Of a DNA stretch of 64,000 bases, positions 49,452 through 58,552 are shown in pieces. Positions within the stretch are counted from its first letter, which is position 1; each line of letters begins with the position of its first letter. The notes under the pieces were generated by a model that did not search any database, was not told the origin of the DNA, and saw only the letters and a list, made by a program, of their open reading frames with translations. The stretch is from an uncultured Alphaproteobacteria bacterium (GTDB taxonomy: Bacteria; Pseudomonadota; Alphaproteobacteria; HIMB59). The DNA lies in the NCBI GenBank assembly GCA_902521465.1, contig CABYRL010000003.1, positions 1 to 64,000 of the forward strand. Reading direction: 5' to 3'. Made by a program: the position numbers and the translations under genes.

Positions 49452-49503
49452 TAATTAGAAAATTAATAATATACCTACATTTACTTGTAAATATCTAATT
49501 TTG

Positions 49504-49911
49504 TCAAAGATAACCCTTAAATTTACTTGGTTTCCAATTTTTGGGAGCAATTTCTAAATCCTCAAATTCAAAAGCTGGAGCAACTGTGCAGCCAATTAAA
49601 CTAAATAATCCAGTCGTTTCTAAAGAGAACCATATATTACTTTCGACGCTGTAAATAAATCTATTTTTAGATCCTATCTCATTTATTTCAAATTCTTCGC
49701 CATTTTTCGATGTATATATTCTTAAAGGACTACCAGTATAGAAGTGTATTGTTTCGTTCTTTTTAATGCGATGCCAATGAGAATATTGCCCTTTTTCTAA
49801 TAAATAGTATATGTGACTAACGTCCTTATCTTTGTAAACTTCGACGTAATGACCGCCTTCAGGATGAGCTATCATTTTATGACTTTTTATAAGGGATTTA
49901 ACTGTATCCAT
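49504..49911 (-). CDS. Cupin superfamily (DUF985-like) protein
   Basis: HPEGGHYVEVYKD, YYLLEKGQYSHWHRIKKNETIHFYTGSPL. Confidence 0.75.
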   Translation of the reverse strand: MDTVKSLIKSHKMIAHPEGGHYVEVYKDKDVSHIYYLLEKGQYSHWHRIKKNETIHFYTGSPLRIYTSKNGEEFEINEIGSKNRFIYSVESNIWFSLETTGLFSLIGCTVAPAFEFEDLEIAPKNWKPSKFKGYL

Positions 49912-50048
49912 TTAAACTAAAAGTACATTTTTATTTCCATCAATCAAAATAGAAACTTATAAAGCAAAAATACTGAATTTATTGATTATTAATTGTTTTT
50001 CGTAATCTATTCCATTCTTCATCTAAAAAGGTATATTAATAGTAATAT

Positions 50049-50234
50049 ATGGCAATGGAAAACGCACAAACAATATCTTGTCCGAAGTGTGACTTATCTG
50101 TTTCTTCTATTTGTTCTAAGTGTAACAAAGAAGTAGAGGTATCTCAATTAGCTGATGGATGTGTAGTTCAAATCACAAAATGTGTTGAATGCACTAATAC
50201 ACCAGTTATTAAAGATATCTGCGCGGAAAATTAG
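50049..50234 (+). CDS. Small Cys-rich, zinc-ribbon-like protein
   Basis: 61 aa with CPKC, CSKC and CVEC pairs. Confidence 0.55.
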   Translation: MAMENAQTISCPKCDLSVSSICSKCNKEVEVSQLADGCVVQITKCVECTNTPVIKDICAEN

Positions 50235-50326
50235 TCCTCACTTTTAACTGACACTAAACCTTTAATCAGTCTGTTAAGATCCAAAGATTACTATTAGACT
50301 AAAAAGTAGTATCGGAGATGTAATTA

Positions 50327-50518
50327 ATGAAAATATTAAAAATTTTGGATGATGCAGAATTAATTCTTGTAGACTTAGAGGTAAATTTGGGGAAAGAAGT
50401 AAGAAACGCCCCAACTTTATGTGTCAGGTACAAAGGTAAAATTATACCTTTAAACACTGCACATGACGGTCGACCTATTCTGATGAGAGAAGAAAACGCC
50501 ATCCCAAGTGAAAATTAA
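50327..50518 (+). CDS. Hypothetical small protein
   Basis: 63 aa ORF. Confidence 0.45.
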   Translation: MKILKILDDAELILVDLEVNLGKEVRNAPTLCVRYKGKIIPLNTAHDGRPILMREENAIPSEN

Positions 50519-50524
50519 AATTAT

Positions 50525-50611
50525 ATGTTCACTGGTACTCTTTGGGTAGATTTAACTATTTCGCTCATACTTTTAGCTACTTTTTTTATGTGGATAATGA
50601 GGGGGGATTAA
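50525..50611 (+). CDS. Putative 28-aa single-TM peptide, absent from ORF track
   Basis: ATG at 50525 encodes MFTGTLWVDLTISLILLATFFMWIMRGD. Confidence 0.35.
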   Translation: MFTGTLWVDLTISLILLATFFMWIMRGD

Positions 50612-50628
50612 ATAAAATTAACTCCTTA

Positions 50629-50916
50629 ATGGAAATATTAACCAACAAAGAGGAAGTAAGAGAAAAACTCAAAAACAACCCCTTACAAGCTGCCCATTTA
50701 CTCAGACTCAATGGATATGGTTCTATTAATTACGAATGTGCCTGTGGTGAAACACACGATGCTAATGGTAAAGATGTAAGTTGTAAAGGATCTGCTAAAC
50801 CTTTTAAAGCTCTTCTTAAATGTTCAAACAATTTTGTAACGATGATAAAAATTGAGGGTTTTTTTCGAAAAAAAGCCATCTCAGAGTATGGATTTAAAGC
50901 AAGCATAATGGATTAA
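50629..50916 (+). CDS. Hypothetical Cys-containing protein
   Basis: Start MEILTNKEEVREKL at 50629 preferred over the non-ATG start at 50542; INYECACGETHDANGKDVSC. Confidence 0.5.
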   Translation: MEILTNKEEVREKLKNNPLQAAHLLRLNGYGSINYECACGETHDANGKDVSCKGSAKPFKALLKCSNNFVTMIKIEGFFRKKAISEYGFKASIMD

Positions 50917-50919
50917 ATT

Positions 50920-51312
50920 ATGAAGTTTTTTTTTATATTATTTTTTATTCCAACTTTATCTTTCGGCCAGAGTATAAAATTAGCTTGTCAAGAAACATCT
51001 CTTATTGATTACTCAAAAGTACAAATTATTGAATTTAAAAATGAGCATATAAATGAATTTGAATACTCATTTGACCAAAACCTCTTTGTATTAAAGGAGA
51101 GATTTCAAGATTTACAATATGATTACATGGGGGAAGATGACGTAAGCTATCATTTTAGAGTTGAAACTGACTTCTCCTTTAACACCCTAATTCTATATAA
51201 AAAAATCCTTAGATATGAGAGAAACATATTTTATCCTGATAGTGTAAATTTGAAAAAAACTTATTACGGCGATTGCAATGAATCAGACAGTTTTTTTGCT
51301 GCTTTGAAATAG
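50920..51312 (+). CDS. Hypothetical exported protein
   Basis: Signal peptide MKFFFILFFIPTLSFGQS. Confidence 0.55.
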   Translation: MKFFFILFFIPTLSFGQSIKLACQETSLIDYSKVQIIEFKNEHINEFEYSFDQNLFVLKERFQDLQYDYMGEDDVSYHFRVETDFSFNTLILYKKILRYERNIFYPDSVNLKKTYYGDCNESDSFFAALK

Positions 51313-51399
51313 AATACAGAAAAATCACCTTTTATACATTTTTTGGTAATACATTTTCATGAACTAGACTTAAATACTATTTTTTGTATAGTTTTCTAT

Positions 51400-51606
51400 A
51401 TGTCCGATGTTTATAGTTTAATGAAATATTTAACGCCCTATGAATTAGATCATATTAAGTTCTTGGCACATAACGACGAGATACCATACCAAATAATAAA
51501 TTTGCAATATAATATTAATAAAAATGATGTAAAAAACTTGATGAGATTTATGTTAAATGACCAAGACTATTTAAAATGGAAAAAAATTTATAATAAAACG
51601 CATTGA
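51400..51606 (+). CDS. Hypothetical small protein
   Basis: 68 aa from ATG 51400 (MSDVYSLMKYLTPYELD...). Confidence 0.45.
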   Translation: MSDVYSLMKYLTPYELDHIKFLAHNDEIPYQIINLQYNINKNDVKNLMRFMLNDQDYLKWKKIYNKTH

Positions 51607-51624
51607 GGAACTTCCTCAATTTTA
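51602..51624 (+). terminator. Rho-independent terminator
   Basis: ATTGAGGAACTTCCTCAAT followed by TTTT. Confidence 0.6.
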
Positions 51625-51641
51625 TTATTCACAATCTTTAT

Positions 51642-52622
51642 TTAATTTTTTAGTCTCATTTCAACGAAATGCTGAGCTAATTTCTTACCAGATAACCAAG
51701 CATCTTGCATACTTGGACCTTCACACCAATCCCCAAAAGCATATAGACGCTGATCTATGGACTCAATGAATCTTTTAGAGTTTTGATCTCTTAGACTTTT
51801 CTTTGTATAAGAGTATCTCCATCTATGTGACTTCTTAAAAACAGCATCAGCTTTTGATTTAAAAGACTTTTTCATTTGATTTACCACATAGTCCTCTAAA
51901 ACATAATTTTCTATGTTGTAATACTCTTTTGTCCAATCAGCTCTCATATTTATAACCCAGCACTCTTCATTAAAAAATTCGTGTTTAAAATTTTGATTCA
52001 TTAAGAAACTAATTTCAGGTGTTAAGTGATATCCAAATTGAAAAGGAGCTCCTAATCTTTTATTAAATGCAATCATGACTGTCCAAATGGAGTCAAACTC
52101 TATTTCAGGAATATCGCTATAATCTATAAATTGATCTAACAATTTTTTTGATTGTTCAAAGGGCATGCTACAAAAAACATAATCATAAGGTCCAAATTTC
52201 TCATCTGCTGCGATTAAGAAATATTCATTATTATTGCTTTCAATGTTGGTTATCTGTTTTGAAAAATGCGTAGGGTAGTGCAGTGATTTATGTATCTTTA
52301 TAGGAATTGATTCATTTCCATCTTTACCAACAATGACCTCTTTATCTTCAATTGGAGAATTTTGTGAGATATTTGAACAAAATTGACCTTTTAAAATTTT
52401 AATAGCATCAATTTTTTTTAAAAATTCATTTAAGCCAATAACACCATGATCTAATTTCAAATAGTGAGCACCATGATCAAAAGCATATTGCTCATGTTTT
52501 CTTGTGCTTATTCTTCCGCCTGGTCTCCAGGATTTCTCAAAAAATGTAATATCAAGTGCAGGCAAGTGATATGCTAAAGAAAGGGCACTAAGCCCAGTTC
52601 CAATGACTGCAATTTTTTTCAA
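51642..52622 (-). CDS. FAD/NAD(P)-binding amine oxidase-like protein
   Basis: VIGTGLSALSLAYHLP dinucleotide motif; FFEKSWRPGGRISTRKHEQYAFDHGAHYL. Confidence 0.8.
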   Translation of the reverse strand: MKKIAVIGTGLSALSLAYHLPALDITFFEKSWRPGGRISTRKHEQYAFDHGAHYLKLDHGVIGLNEFLKKIDAIKILKGQFCSNISQNSPIEDKEVIVGKDGNESIPIKIHKSLHYPTHFSKQITNIESNNNEYFLIAADEKFGPYDYVFCSMPFEQSKKLLDQFIDYSDIPEIEFDSIWTVMIAFNKRLGAPFQFGYHLTPEISFLMNQNFKHEFFNEECWVINMRADWTKEYYNIENYVLEDYVVNQMKKSFKSKADAVFKKSHRWRYSYTKKSLRDQNSKRFIESIDQRLYAFGDWCEGPSMQDAWLSGKKLAQHFVEMRLKN

Positions 52623-52627
52623 TTTTA

Positions 52628-53050
52628 TTACTTTTTTGTGCTTCTAGGTTTAATTTCATCAACATCTTCAATAGGACGAAGTATTGGGACATACCTAAGT
52701 CGAAGAATGATGACTGCAATCGCAACTAAGACTATTGCTCCTGCTTCGTAAAGAAGAAGCTCTGGGTTTGAGTCTTTACCTTGAAGTATAATAAGACGAG
52801 ATAAAGCGGTAATAGCAATAAATAAGGGATATGTCATTCTTACACGATTGGAAACATAGTAGACTCGAACCATCCCAATAACTTCAACATAAATAAATAA
52901 AAGAAGTAGATCAGCTAACTCTACATACTGAACTTCTATCATTCTCATTATCTCAAACATAATGGCGGTAATAGTAGCTACTAATATTATTGCAATAACT
53001 GCTTTTTCAATAAACCCTACGAGATTTTCAACATTAGTCTTCATTACCAT
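52628..53050 (-). CDS. PsiE-family phosphate-starvation-inducible membrane protein
   Basis: LADLLLLFIYVEVIGMVRVYY, four TMs. Confidence 0.65.
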   Translation of the reverse strand: MVMKTNVENLVGFIEKAVIAIILVATITAIMFEIMRMIEVQYVELADLLLLFIYVEVIGMVRVYYVSNRVRMTYPLFIAITALSRLIILQGKDSNPELLLYEAGAIVLVAIAVIILRLRYVPILRPIEDVDEIKPRSTKK

Positions 53051-53721
53051 TCAACCATATCAATTTGTTTTGATTTTAGAAAGGTATTTGTCTTAGAAAA
53101 AGGCTTACTCCCAAAAAAACCGCGGTGAGCCGATAATGGGGAAGGGTGCGGTGCTGATAAAATAAGATGTTTATTCGAATCAATTATCTCTTTCTTTGAT
53201 TGAGCAAACGAACCCCATAATATAAAAACAATATTTTCTAATTCACTACTGATAACTGAGATAACTTTGTCTGTAAAAATATCCCAACCAAACTTTTGAT
53301 GTGAGAGAGGTTTTGATTTTTCTACTGTAAGAGTTGTGTTTAAAAGAAATACTCCCTGCTTAGCCCACTTATCTAAATTACCATTGTTGTAATTCACCTC
53401 TTTTTTTAAGTCATCTTGAAGTTCTTTATAAATATTCAACAGTGAGGGCGGTGGTTTTATATTTTCTGGTACAGAAAAACTGAGCCCATGAGCTTGGCCA
53501 GGTCCATGGTAGGGGTCTTGACCTAATATCACTACCTTCACCTTGTCTAAAGGAGTTAAATTAAATGCATTAAAAATTTGTTTTCCTGGAGGATAAAAAA
53601 TAATTTTATTTTTTTTTAATTCTAAAAGTTTGCTTTTGAGTTTAATCATATAATCTTGATTAAATTCCTCTTTTAAATGTTTAAGCCAAGTATCAGGAAG
53701 TTGAATGGTAGGTTTTTCCAT
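53044..53721 (-). CDS. ung: Uracil-DNA glycosylase
   Basis: KVVILGQDPYHGPGQAHGLSFSVP; SAPHPSPLSAHRGFFGSKPFSKTN. Confidence 0.97.
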   Translation of the reverse strand: MEKPTIQLPDTWLKHLKEEFNQDYMIKLKSKLLELKKNKIIFYPPGKQIFNAFNLTPLDKVKVVILGQDPYHGPGQAHGLSFSVPENIKPPPSLLNIYKELQDDLKKEVNYNNGNLDKWAKQGVFLLNTTLTVEKSKPLSHQKFGWDIFTDKVISVISSELENIVFILWGSFAQSKKEIIDSNKHLILSAPHPSPLSAHRGFFGSKPFSKTNTFLKSKQIDMVEW

Positions 53722-53732
53722 TCAGATTTTAG

Positions 53733-53978
53733 TTAATTTAAAGTTGCGTCTTTACTTCTGCCGTATTTTTCAAGCTTGTAAATAATCTTTTCCTTAAGTT
53801 CATGATTTTCTTCTAAAGCCATTACTAAGGCTTGTGTATAGAAAAAACATGCTGCTTCTATATCAGCCTTATCTTCGAAGTAATTTGCTGCTTCATAGTA
53901 AAGAGAACATACTTTATCCATTTGCTTTTTTTGAAAAGCATCAGCAATATCGCTATCTAATTGAAAAGTGTCTTTCAT
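53733..53978 (-). CDS. Hypothetical TPR-like small protein
   Basis: 81 aa helical ORF, start MKDTFQLD at 53978. Confidence 0.5.
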   Translation of the reverse strand: MKDTFQLDSDIADAFQKKQMDKVCSLYYEAANYFEDKADIEAACFFYTQALVMALEENHELKEKIIYKLEKYGRSKDATLN

Positions 53979-54031
53979 AAGTATCCTGAAACTAGCACAT
54001 TTCATTAAAACACCAAGATTAAAATAATTTT

Positions 54032-54793
54032 CTAGAAATTATCCTTTGCAGAGCGCATTTTAGCAAATACCTCTGTTGCATCTTGCGTGTCATAAAATTT
54101 CATAAATTGATCTGTGTCACATCTCAAAAATGGATTACAGAGCAATTGGTCTGAGAGAGTTGTTGGAATTGTTGGTCGATGCTCTATTTCTTGGTGTGAG
54201 GCCCATTTATAATATTCATTAAGCTTCTCATTATCAGGGTCTATGTTGAGGGCAAATTTTAAATTAGCCATCGTATATTCATGCCCACAATATACTTTTG
54301 TATCTTCAGGTAATTGTTTTAACTTAGACAAACTGTTCCAAAAAACTTCAGGATTTCCCTCAAACATTCTTCCACATCCAATGCTAAATAGAGTATCCCC
54401 AGAAAATAAAATATTATGTTTAAGCATAAAATAATTTATGTGTTGAAGCGTATGCCCAGGTGTATGTATGACTTTATAATCATTTCCATGTATTTCAAAA
54501 ATTTCCTGATCTTCAACTTCTTTATCTGGTTTTGGTATTTTGGAGTCATTTTTGTAACCTATGACTAAAGATTTAAATCTTGATTTAATTTCATTAACAG
54601 CACCAATGTGATCATCGTGATGATGTGTAATGATTATGTGAGAAGCACTGCAATCATTTAGTTCAAGTATCTTCAAACACATATCTAGATCTGAGGGATC
54701 AACTAGCACTCCTTTTGTTTCATGAGGATTTTTAATTAAATATCCATAGTTATCATCTAATTGGGGAAACAAATACACATTAGGTTTTTGCAT
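54032..54793 (-). CDS. gloB: Hydroxyacylglutathione hydrolase (glyoxalase II)
   Basis: ITHHHDDHIGAV, HTPGHTLQHINYF, FSGDTLFSIGCGRMFEG. Confidence 0.9.
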   Translation of the reverse strand: MQKPNVYLFPQLDDNYGYLIKNPHETKGVLVDPSDLDMCLKILELNDCSASHIIITHHHDDHIGAVNEIKSRFKSLVIGYKNDSKIPKPDKEVEDQEIFEIHGNDYKVIHTPGHTLQHINYFMLKHNILFSGDTLFSIGCGRMFEGNPEVFWNSLSKLKQLPEDTKVYCGHEYTMANLKFALNIDPDNEKLNEYYKWASHQEIEHRPTIPTTLSDQLLCNPFLRCDTDQFMKFYDTQDATEVFAKMRSAKDNF

Positions 54794-54833
54794 AAGAAAT
54801 AGAATGTTATGTAAATCTCGTTAAAATACAACT

Positions 54834-55541
54834 ATGGATATCAACGCATCCGATATTTATAGTTTTTATAATTCAAGACTAGGCACTATTGTTAAACGCA
54901 ACATACGTCATCAATTAAACACCCATTTAAATTCTGTAAACGATAGTGTTATTTGTGGATATGGTTATACAAACCCTTTTCTTTCTTTTCTTAGTAAGCA
55001 AAATAAAAATTTACAAATATCCTCTATGCAGCCAGAATTTTTAGATGGTAATGTTAAAGAGAAATACGATTTCGAACACCAAATAATACATGAATATTTC
55101 TTACCTTTGGATCCAAGTTCAGTTGATGTGGTAATATCTACTCATTTACTTGAGTTCGTTGATAAGCCCCAGAGTAGTATTGAAGAAATATGGAGAATAC
55201 TTAAGCCAAACGGTTTATTTTTATCAATTATTCCCAGAAGGTCAGGTATATGGACTCGGTATGATAACAATCCTTTTGGGTTTGGTAGATCTTACTCAAA
55301 CAAGCAATTTAAATCACTAATACAAGACTTTTTGGTTCTTGATTACAGAAAAACATTTTTGCACTTTCCTCCATGGAATCATTATTTAAATTACAAATCA
55401 CATCGAACAATTGAAAAAATAGGTAAATTATTTTTTCCTTATATGGGAGGACTAATGATTTGCGTATGTAAAAAGATTGTTTACGCAAAGAGTTCAAAAA
55501 AACAAAAAAAAATACCTATTAAAAATTTTGTGCCGACTTAA
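54834..55541 (+). CDS. SAM-dependent methyltransferase (type 11-like)
   Basis: VDVVISTHLLEFVDKPQSSIEEIWRILKPNGLFLSIIP. Confidence 0.8.
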   Translation: MDINASDIYSFYNSRLGTIVKRNIRHQLNTHLNSVNDSVICGYGYTNPFLSFLSKQNKNLQISSMQPEFLDGNVKEKYDFEHQIIHEYFLPLDPSSVDVVISTHLLEFVDKPQSSIEEIWRILKPNGLFLSIIPRRSGIWTRYDNNPFGFGRSYSNKQFKSLIQDFLVLDYRKTFLHFPPWNHYLNYKSHRTIEKIGKLFFPYMGGLMICVCKKIVYAKSSKKQKKIPIKNFVPT

Positions 55542-55580
55542 TATTAATTTATATTGAGATTTAAAATATAGGATAAATTT

Positions 55581-56333
55581 TTGTTAGATATTAGTTATTA
55601 CTTAATAATTTCTTTTTCTATTCTTTTATTTGCAATTTCGAAATCAGGTTTTTCCGGGGGTGGATTGGCTTTAATTTCAGTAACCCTTTTATCCATAACT
55701 TATGGTCCTTTAACTGCAATAGCTATATTAATGCCAATGTTAATTGTATGTGATGTAATTGCTTTATTTTTAAATAGAAAACATTTTGAATATAAAATTT
55801 TATGGTCAATTGCACCATATTCTTTATTGGGGGTTATTATTGGAACAATCTTGTTTAAATTTATTAATTTATCAATGATAAGTATTTTTATTGGATCAAT
55901 TTCCTTATTATATGTTTTGCTTAATTACTTAATCGCAGACAACAGAAATTTAAAAAAAATACCCTTTTATGGGAGTAAAACTTTTTGGGGAGCACTAGCT
56001 GGGTTTACTAGTTTTGTACTCCACTCTGGAGGATTGCCATTAAATATATATTTTATGTCAATTTATAATAAAAAAGTGCAGTTTGTTGCAGGCGTAGTTT
56101 TTTCTATTGCTTTAATAAATTTATTTAAATTAATCCCTTATTTCTATTTGGAAATATTAAACTTTGAGAAGTTATATAGTTATTTAATTTTTTCACCAAT
56201 TGCAGTAATAGGAGTAATTTTGGGACACTGGATGAATAGTAAACTTTCAGATAATTCTTTTTTTACCATTATTAATATTTTTGTAGTGATAGGCTCGCTT
56301 AGATTAATATATTTGGGTTTAGTCGGTTTATAA
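55581..56333 (+). CDS. TauE/SafE-family membrane permease
   Basis: AISKSGFSGGGLALISV; eight or so TMs; starts with TTG. Confidence 0.8.
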   Translation: MLDISYYLIISFSILLFAISKSGFSGGGLALISVTLLSITYGPLTAIAILMPMLIVCDVIALFLNRKHFEYKILWSIAPYSLLGVIIGTILFKFINLSMISIFIGSISLLYVLLNYLIADNRNLKKIPFYGSKTFWGALAGFTSFVLHSGGLPLNIYFMSIYNKKVQFVAGVVFSIALINLFKLIPYFYLEILNFEKLYSYLIFSPIAVIGVILGHWMNSKLSDNSFFTIINIFVVIGSLRLIYLGLVGL

Positions 56334-56684
56334 TATTTTTTCTAAAATATTGATTAATTCAAATTCATTTTTAAATTCATTCATTTGTTTTTTATCTATC
56401 AATAATTTGTATTTACCTTCTTTTTCCTCAAGACATATAGGCAGTTCATCTTTGTAATTTAAAAGATTAAATTCTTCTAATTCTTCAGAATGTAAAAACT
56501 TAAAATTATGTGGTGAGCTCTCTATAAATTTCTTCCACGACTCGCGCATTTTCAGGTCGTGAGTAATTTTACATAAATTGCAATCATAGGTGCTGGGGGA
56601 GGTATATTTATGGACTGTATCAAGAATATAGTTCCATTTACCACCTTTGGCGTTATAGACAAAAATTATATTTTTATTGTTCAT
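56328..56684 (-). CDS. Hypothetical protein
   Basis: 118 aa from [22 protein letters not shown]; overlaps metW end. Confidence 0.55.
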   Translation of the reverse strand: MNNKNIIFVYNAKGGKWNYILDTVHKYTSPSTYDCNLCKITHDLKMRESWKKFIESSPHNFKFLHSEELEEFNLLNYKDELPICLEEKEGKYKLLIDKKQMNEFKNEFELINILEKIL

Positions 56685-57270
56685 TAGTAATATGGAAGAG
56701 AACTTCTTTACAAAATAAATTTGAAGGAATTTTACCGTTTTCAAATTTCTTTTGAGAAAGGACATCAAAAGTTGAAATTATTTTTAGATCTAAATCTGTT
56801 GCTAATTTTTTAAAATCTTTGATGCTACATGGGTGAATATAATCAGTATTATACCAGTGATCACTATTTGCTTTTTTTAAAAGTGAGTCAAAACTTCCTG
56901 TTAAAAGAAAATTTGAAATTTTACTCAGACGTGCCGAATTATTAAAGCTCACAATGATATTTTTACTTACTTTTTTGAGGGTGTTTAATAATTGGTCTGG
57001 TTCTTGAACTGCCTGAATTGTTTGAGTCAAAAGACAATAATCGAATTGATTAAATGGAAAATCTTCAACTATTAAATTTATATCACCGTGTATTACATCT
57101 AATCCTTTTTCCAAACATTTGATTACTTTTTCTTGACTTAATTCCACACCTTGAGCACTTATTCCTTTATTTTCTAGGTAAGTGATTAGCTCTCCATCAG
57201 AACAACCAATATCCAACACCTTTGAGTTTTCTGGAATTAAATTTAAAATGATCTCATAGTCTTTTCTCAT
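56674..57270 (-). CDS. metW: Methionine biosynthesis protein MetW
   Basis: [32 protein letters not shown]; overlaps metX. Confidence 0.9.
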   Translation of the reverse strand: MRKDYEIILNLIPENSKVLDIGCSDGELITYLENKGISAQGVELSQEKVIKCLEKGLDVIHGDINLIVEDFPFNQFDYCLLTQTIQAVQEPDQLLNTLKKVSKNIIVSFNNSARLSKISNFLLTGSFDSLLKKANSDHWYNTDYIHPCSIKDFKKLATDLDLKIISTFDVLSQKKFENGKIPSNLFCKEVLFHITNEQ

Positions 57271-58388
57271 TTTATTCCCTTTAAAAATCCCTGAGCAACT
57301 TTAAAAAATTGTGGCTCATCTAATAAAAAACTATCGTGACCTCTATCTGATACGACTTCAGCAAAACTAACATTGGACCCAATAGAATTTAATAAAGATA
57401 CTATCTCTCTTGACTCTTTTGTTGGAAATAACCAATCACTGGTAAATGATAAAACTAGAAATCGGATCGAATTATCAATTATAGTTTTTTTATTTGCAAT
57501 AATTTCATCTTTCACGTCAAAATAATCCATTGCTCGAGTCATATATAGATAGCTATTAGCATCAAATCGATCAACAAAAGATCTACCTTGATAACGAAGA
57601 TAACTTTCGACCTGAAAGTCTATTCCAAAGCCAAAAGATAAATCATTTTTTTCTTGTAAATTTCGACCAAATTTATTTTGAAAAGCTTTCTCAGATAAGT
57701 AAGTAATATGAGCTATCATTCTTGCAACAGAGAGACCATTCTCAGGTTTTTCATTACTCTCCAAATATCTTCCATTTTGCCAATTAGGATCCAACATAAT
57801 GGATTGCCTTCCTGCCTCATCAAATGCAATATTTTGGGCAGAGTGTTTCAATGAACCTGCTATACTCATAATAGATCTCACACTCTTCGGATAAGTAGCA
57901 GCCCATTGTAGAACTTGCATTGCACCCATTGAACCACCTGCTACAGAGAGCAATTTGGATATTCCAAGCTCATCAACAAGTATTTTTTGTACTCTCACCA
58001 TATCTCTAATCGTTATGGTAGGAAAATCTAAACCATATATTTTTGAGGTATCAGGATTAGTATCATTAGGACCTGTCGTTCCAACACAGCCCCCAAGAAC
58101 ATTAGAGCAGATAACAAAGTATTTATTCGTATCAATAGGCTTATCGGGTCCAATCATTAATTCCCACCAACCATTTTTTTTAGTTATAGGATTTTCCTCT
58201 GCAGGGAATTGATCACCAGTTAATGCATGACAAACCAAAATTGCATTATTTTTTTGAGCATTAAGACTTCCATATGTTTGATAAGCGATTTGAAAATTCT
58301 TAATTTTTTTACCAGAGTCTAATGGTAGCTCTTCTTGGCATTTCAGTAAGAAACCTGGATATTCAGTATTTGCAATTATTTCTCTCAT
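57267..58388 (-). CDS. metX: Homoserine O-acetyltransferase
   Basis: [63 protein letters not shown]. Confidence 0.95.
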   Translation of the reverse strand: MREIIANTEYPGFLLKCQEELPLDSGKKIKNFQIAYQTYGSLNAQKNNAILVCHALTGDQFPAEENPITKKNGWWELMIGPDKPIDTNKYFVICSNVLGGCVGTTGPNDTNPDTSKIYGLDFPTITIRDMVRVQKILVDELGISKLLSVAGGSMGAMQVLQWAATYPKSVRSIMSIAGSLKHSAQNIAFDEAGRQSIMLDPNWQNGRYLESNEKPENGLSVARMIAHITYLSEKAFQNKFGRNLQEKNDLSFGFGIDFQVESYLRYQGRSFVDRFDANSYLYMTRAMDYFDVKDEIIANKKTIIDNSIRFLVLSFTSDWLFPTKESREIVSLLNSIGSNVSFAEVVSDRGHDSFLLDEPQFFKVAQGFLKGIK

Positions 58389-58423
58389 TTTTTAACCTGT
58401 TCGAAAGATAACAGCGGGAGATA

Positions 58424-58469
58424 CGCTTTAGCTGTTTTACACCCGCAAGCTGCTATCAAATCGGTGAAA
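58424..58469 (-). ncRNA. SAM-II/SAM-V-like riboswitch upstream of metX-metW
   Basis: RNA UUUCACCGAUUUGAUAGCAGCUUGCGGGUGUAAAACAGCUAAAGCG: P1 CACC/GGUG, GAUUUGA, CUUGC, UAAAA and GCUAAA elements in the expected order. Confidence 0.8.
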
Positions 58470-58552
58470 CTGGAATTTAAGGCTTTTTGGATTAATTTTC
58501 AATATAAAATGATGATATTTTCTTTATATAGTTTATTTATTATCAAAAAATT

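Noticed and set aside
49195-49503. Replication origin
   Set aside because: One exact DnaA-box-like TTATACACA (49222-49230) in AT-rich DNA, but no box cluster and no origin-associated genes (dnaA, hemE, rpmH, parB) nearby
47324-51606. Integrated mobile element at tRNA-Ala
   Set aside because: No integrase, transposase or recognisable duplicated tRNA end; kept only as an ORFan-rich region
56332-56351. AATATTTT-TTCT-AAAATATT as a bidirectional terminator between converging genes
   Set aside because: Symmetric but purely A/T stem inside an AT-rich overlap; too weak to call
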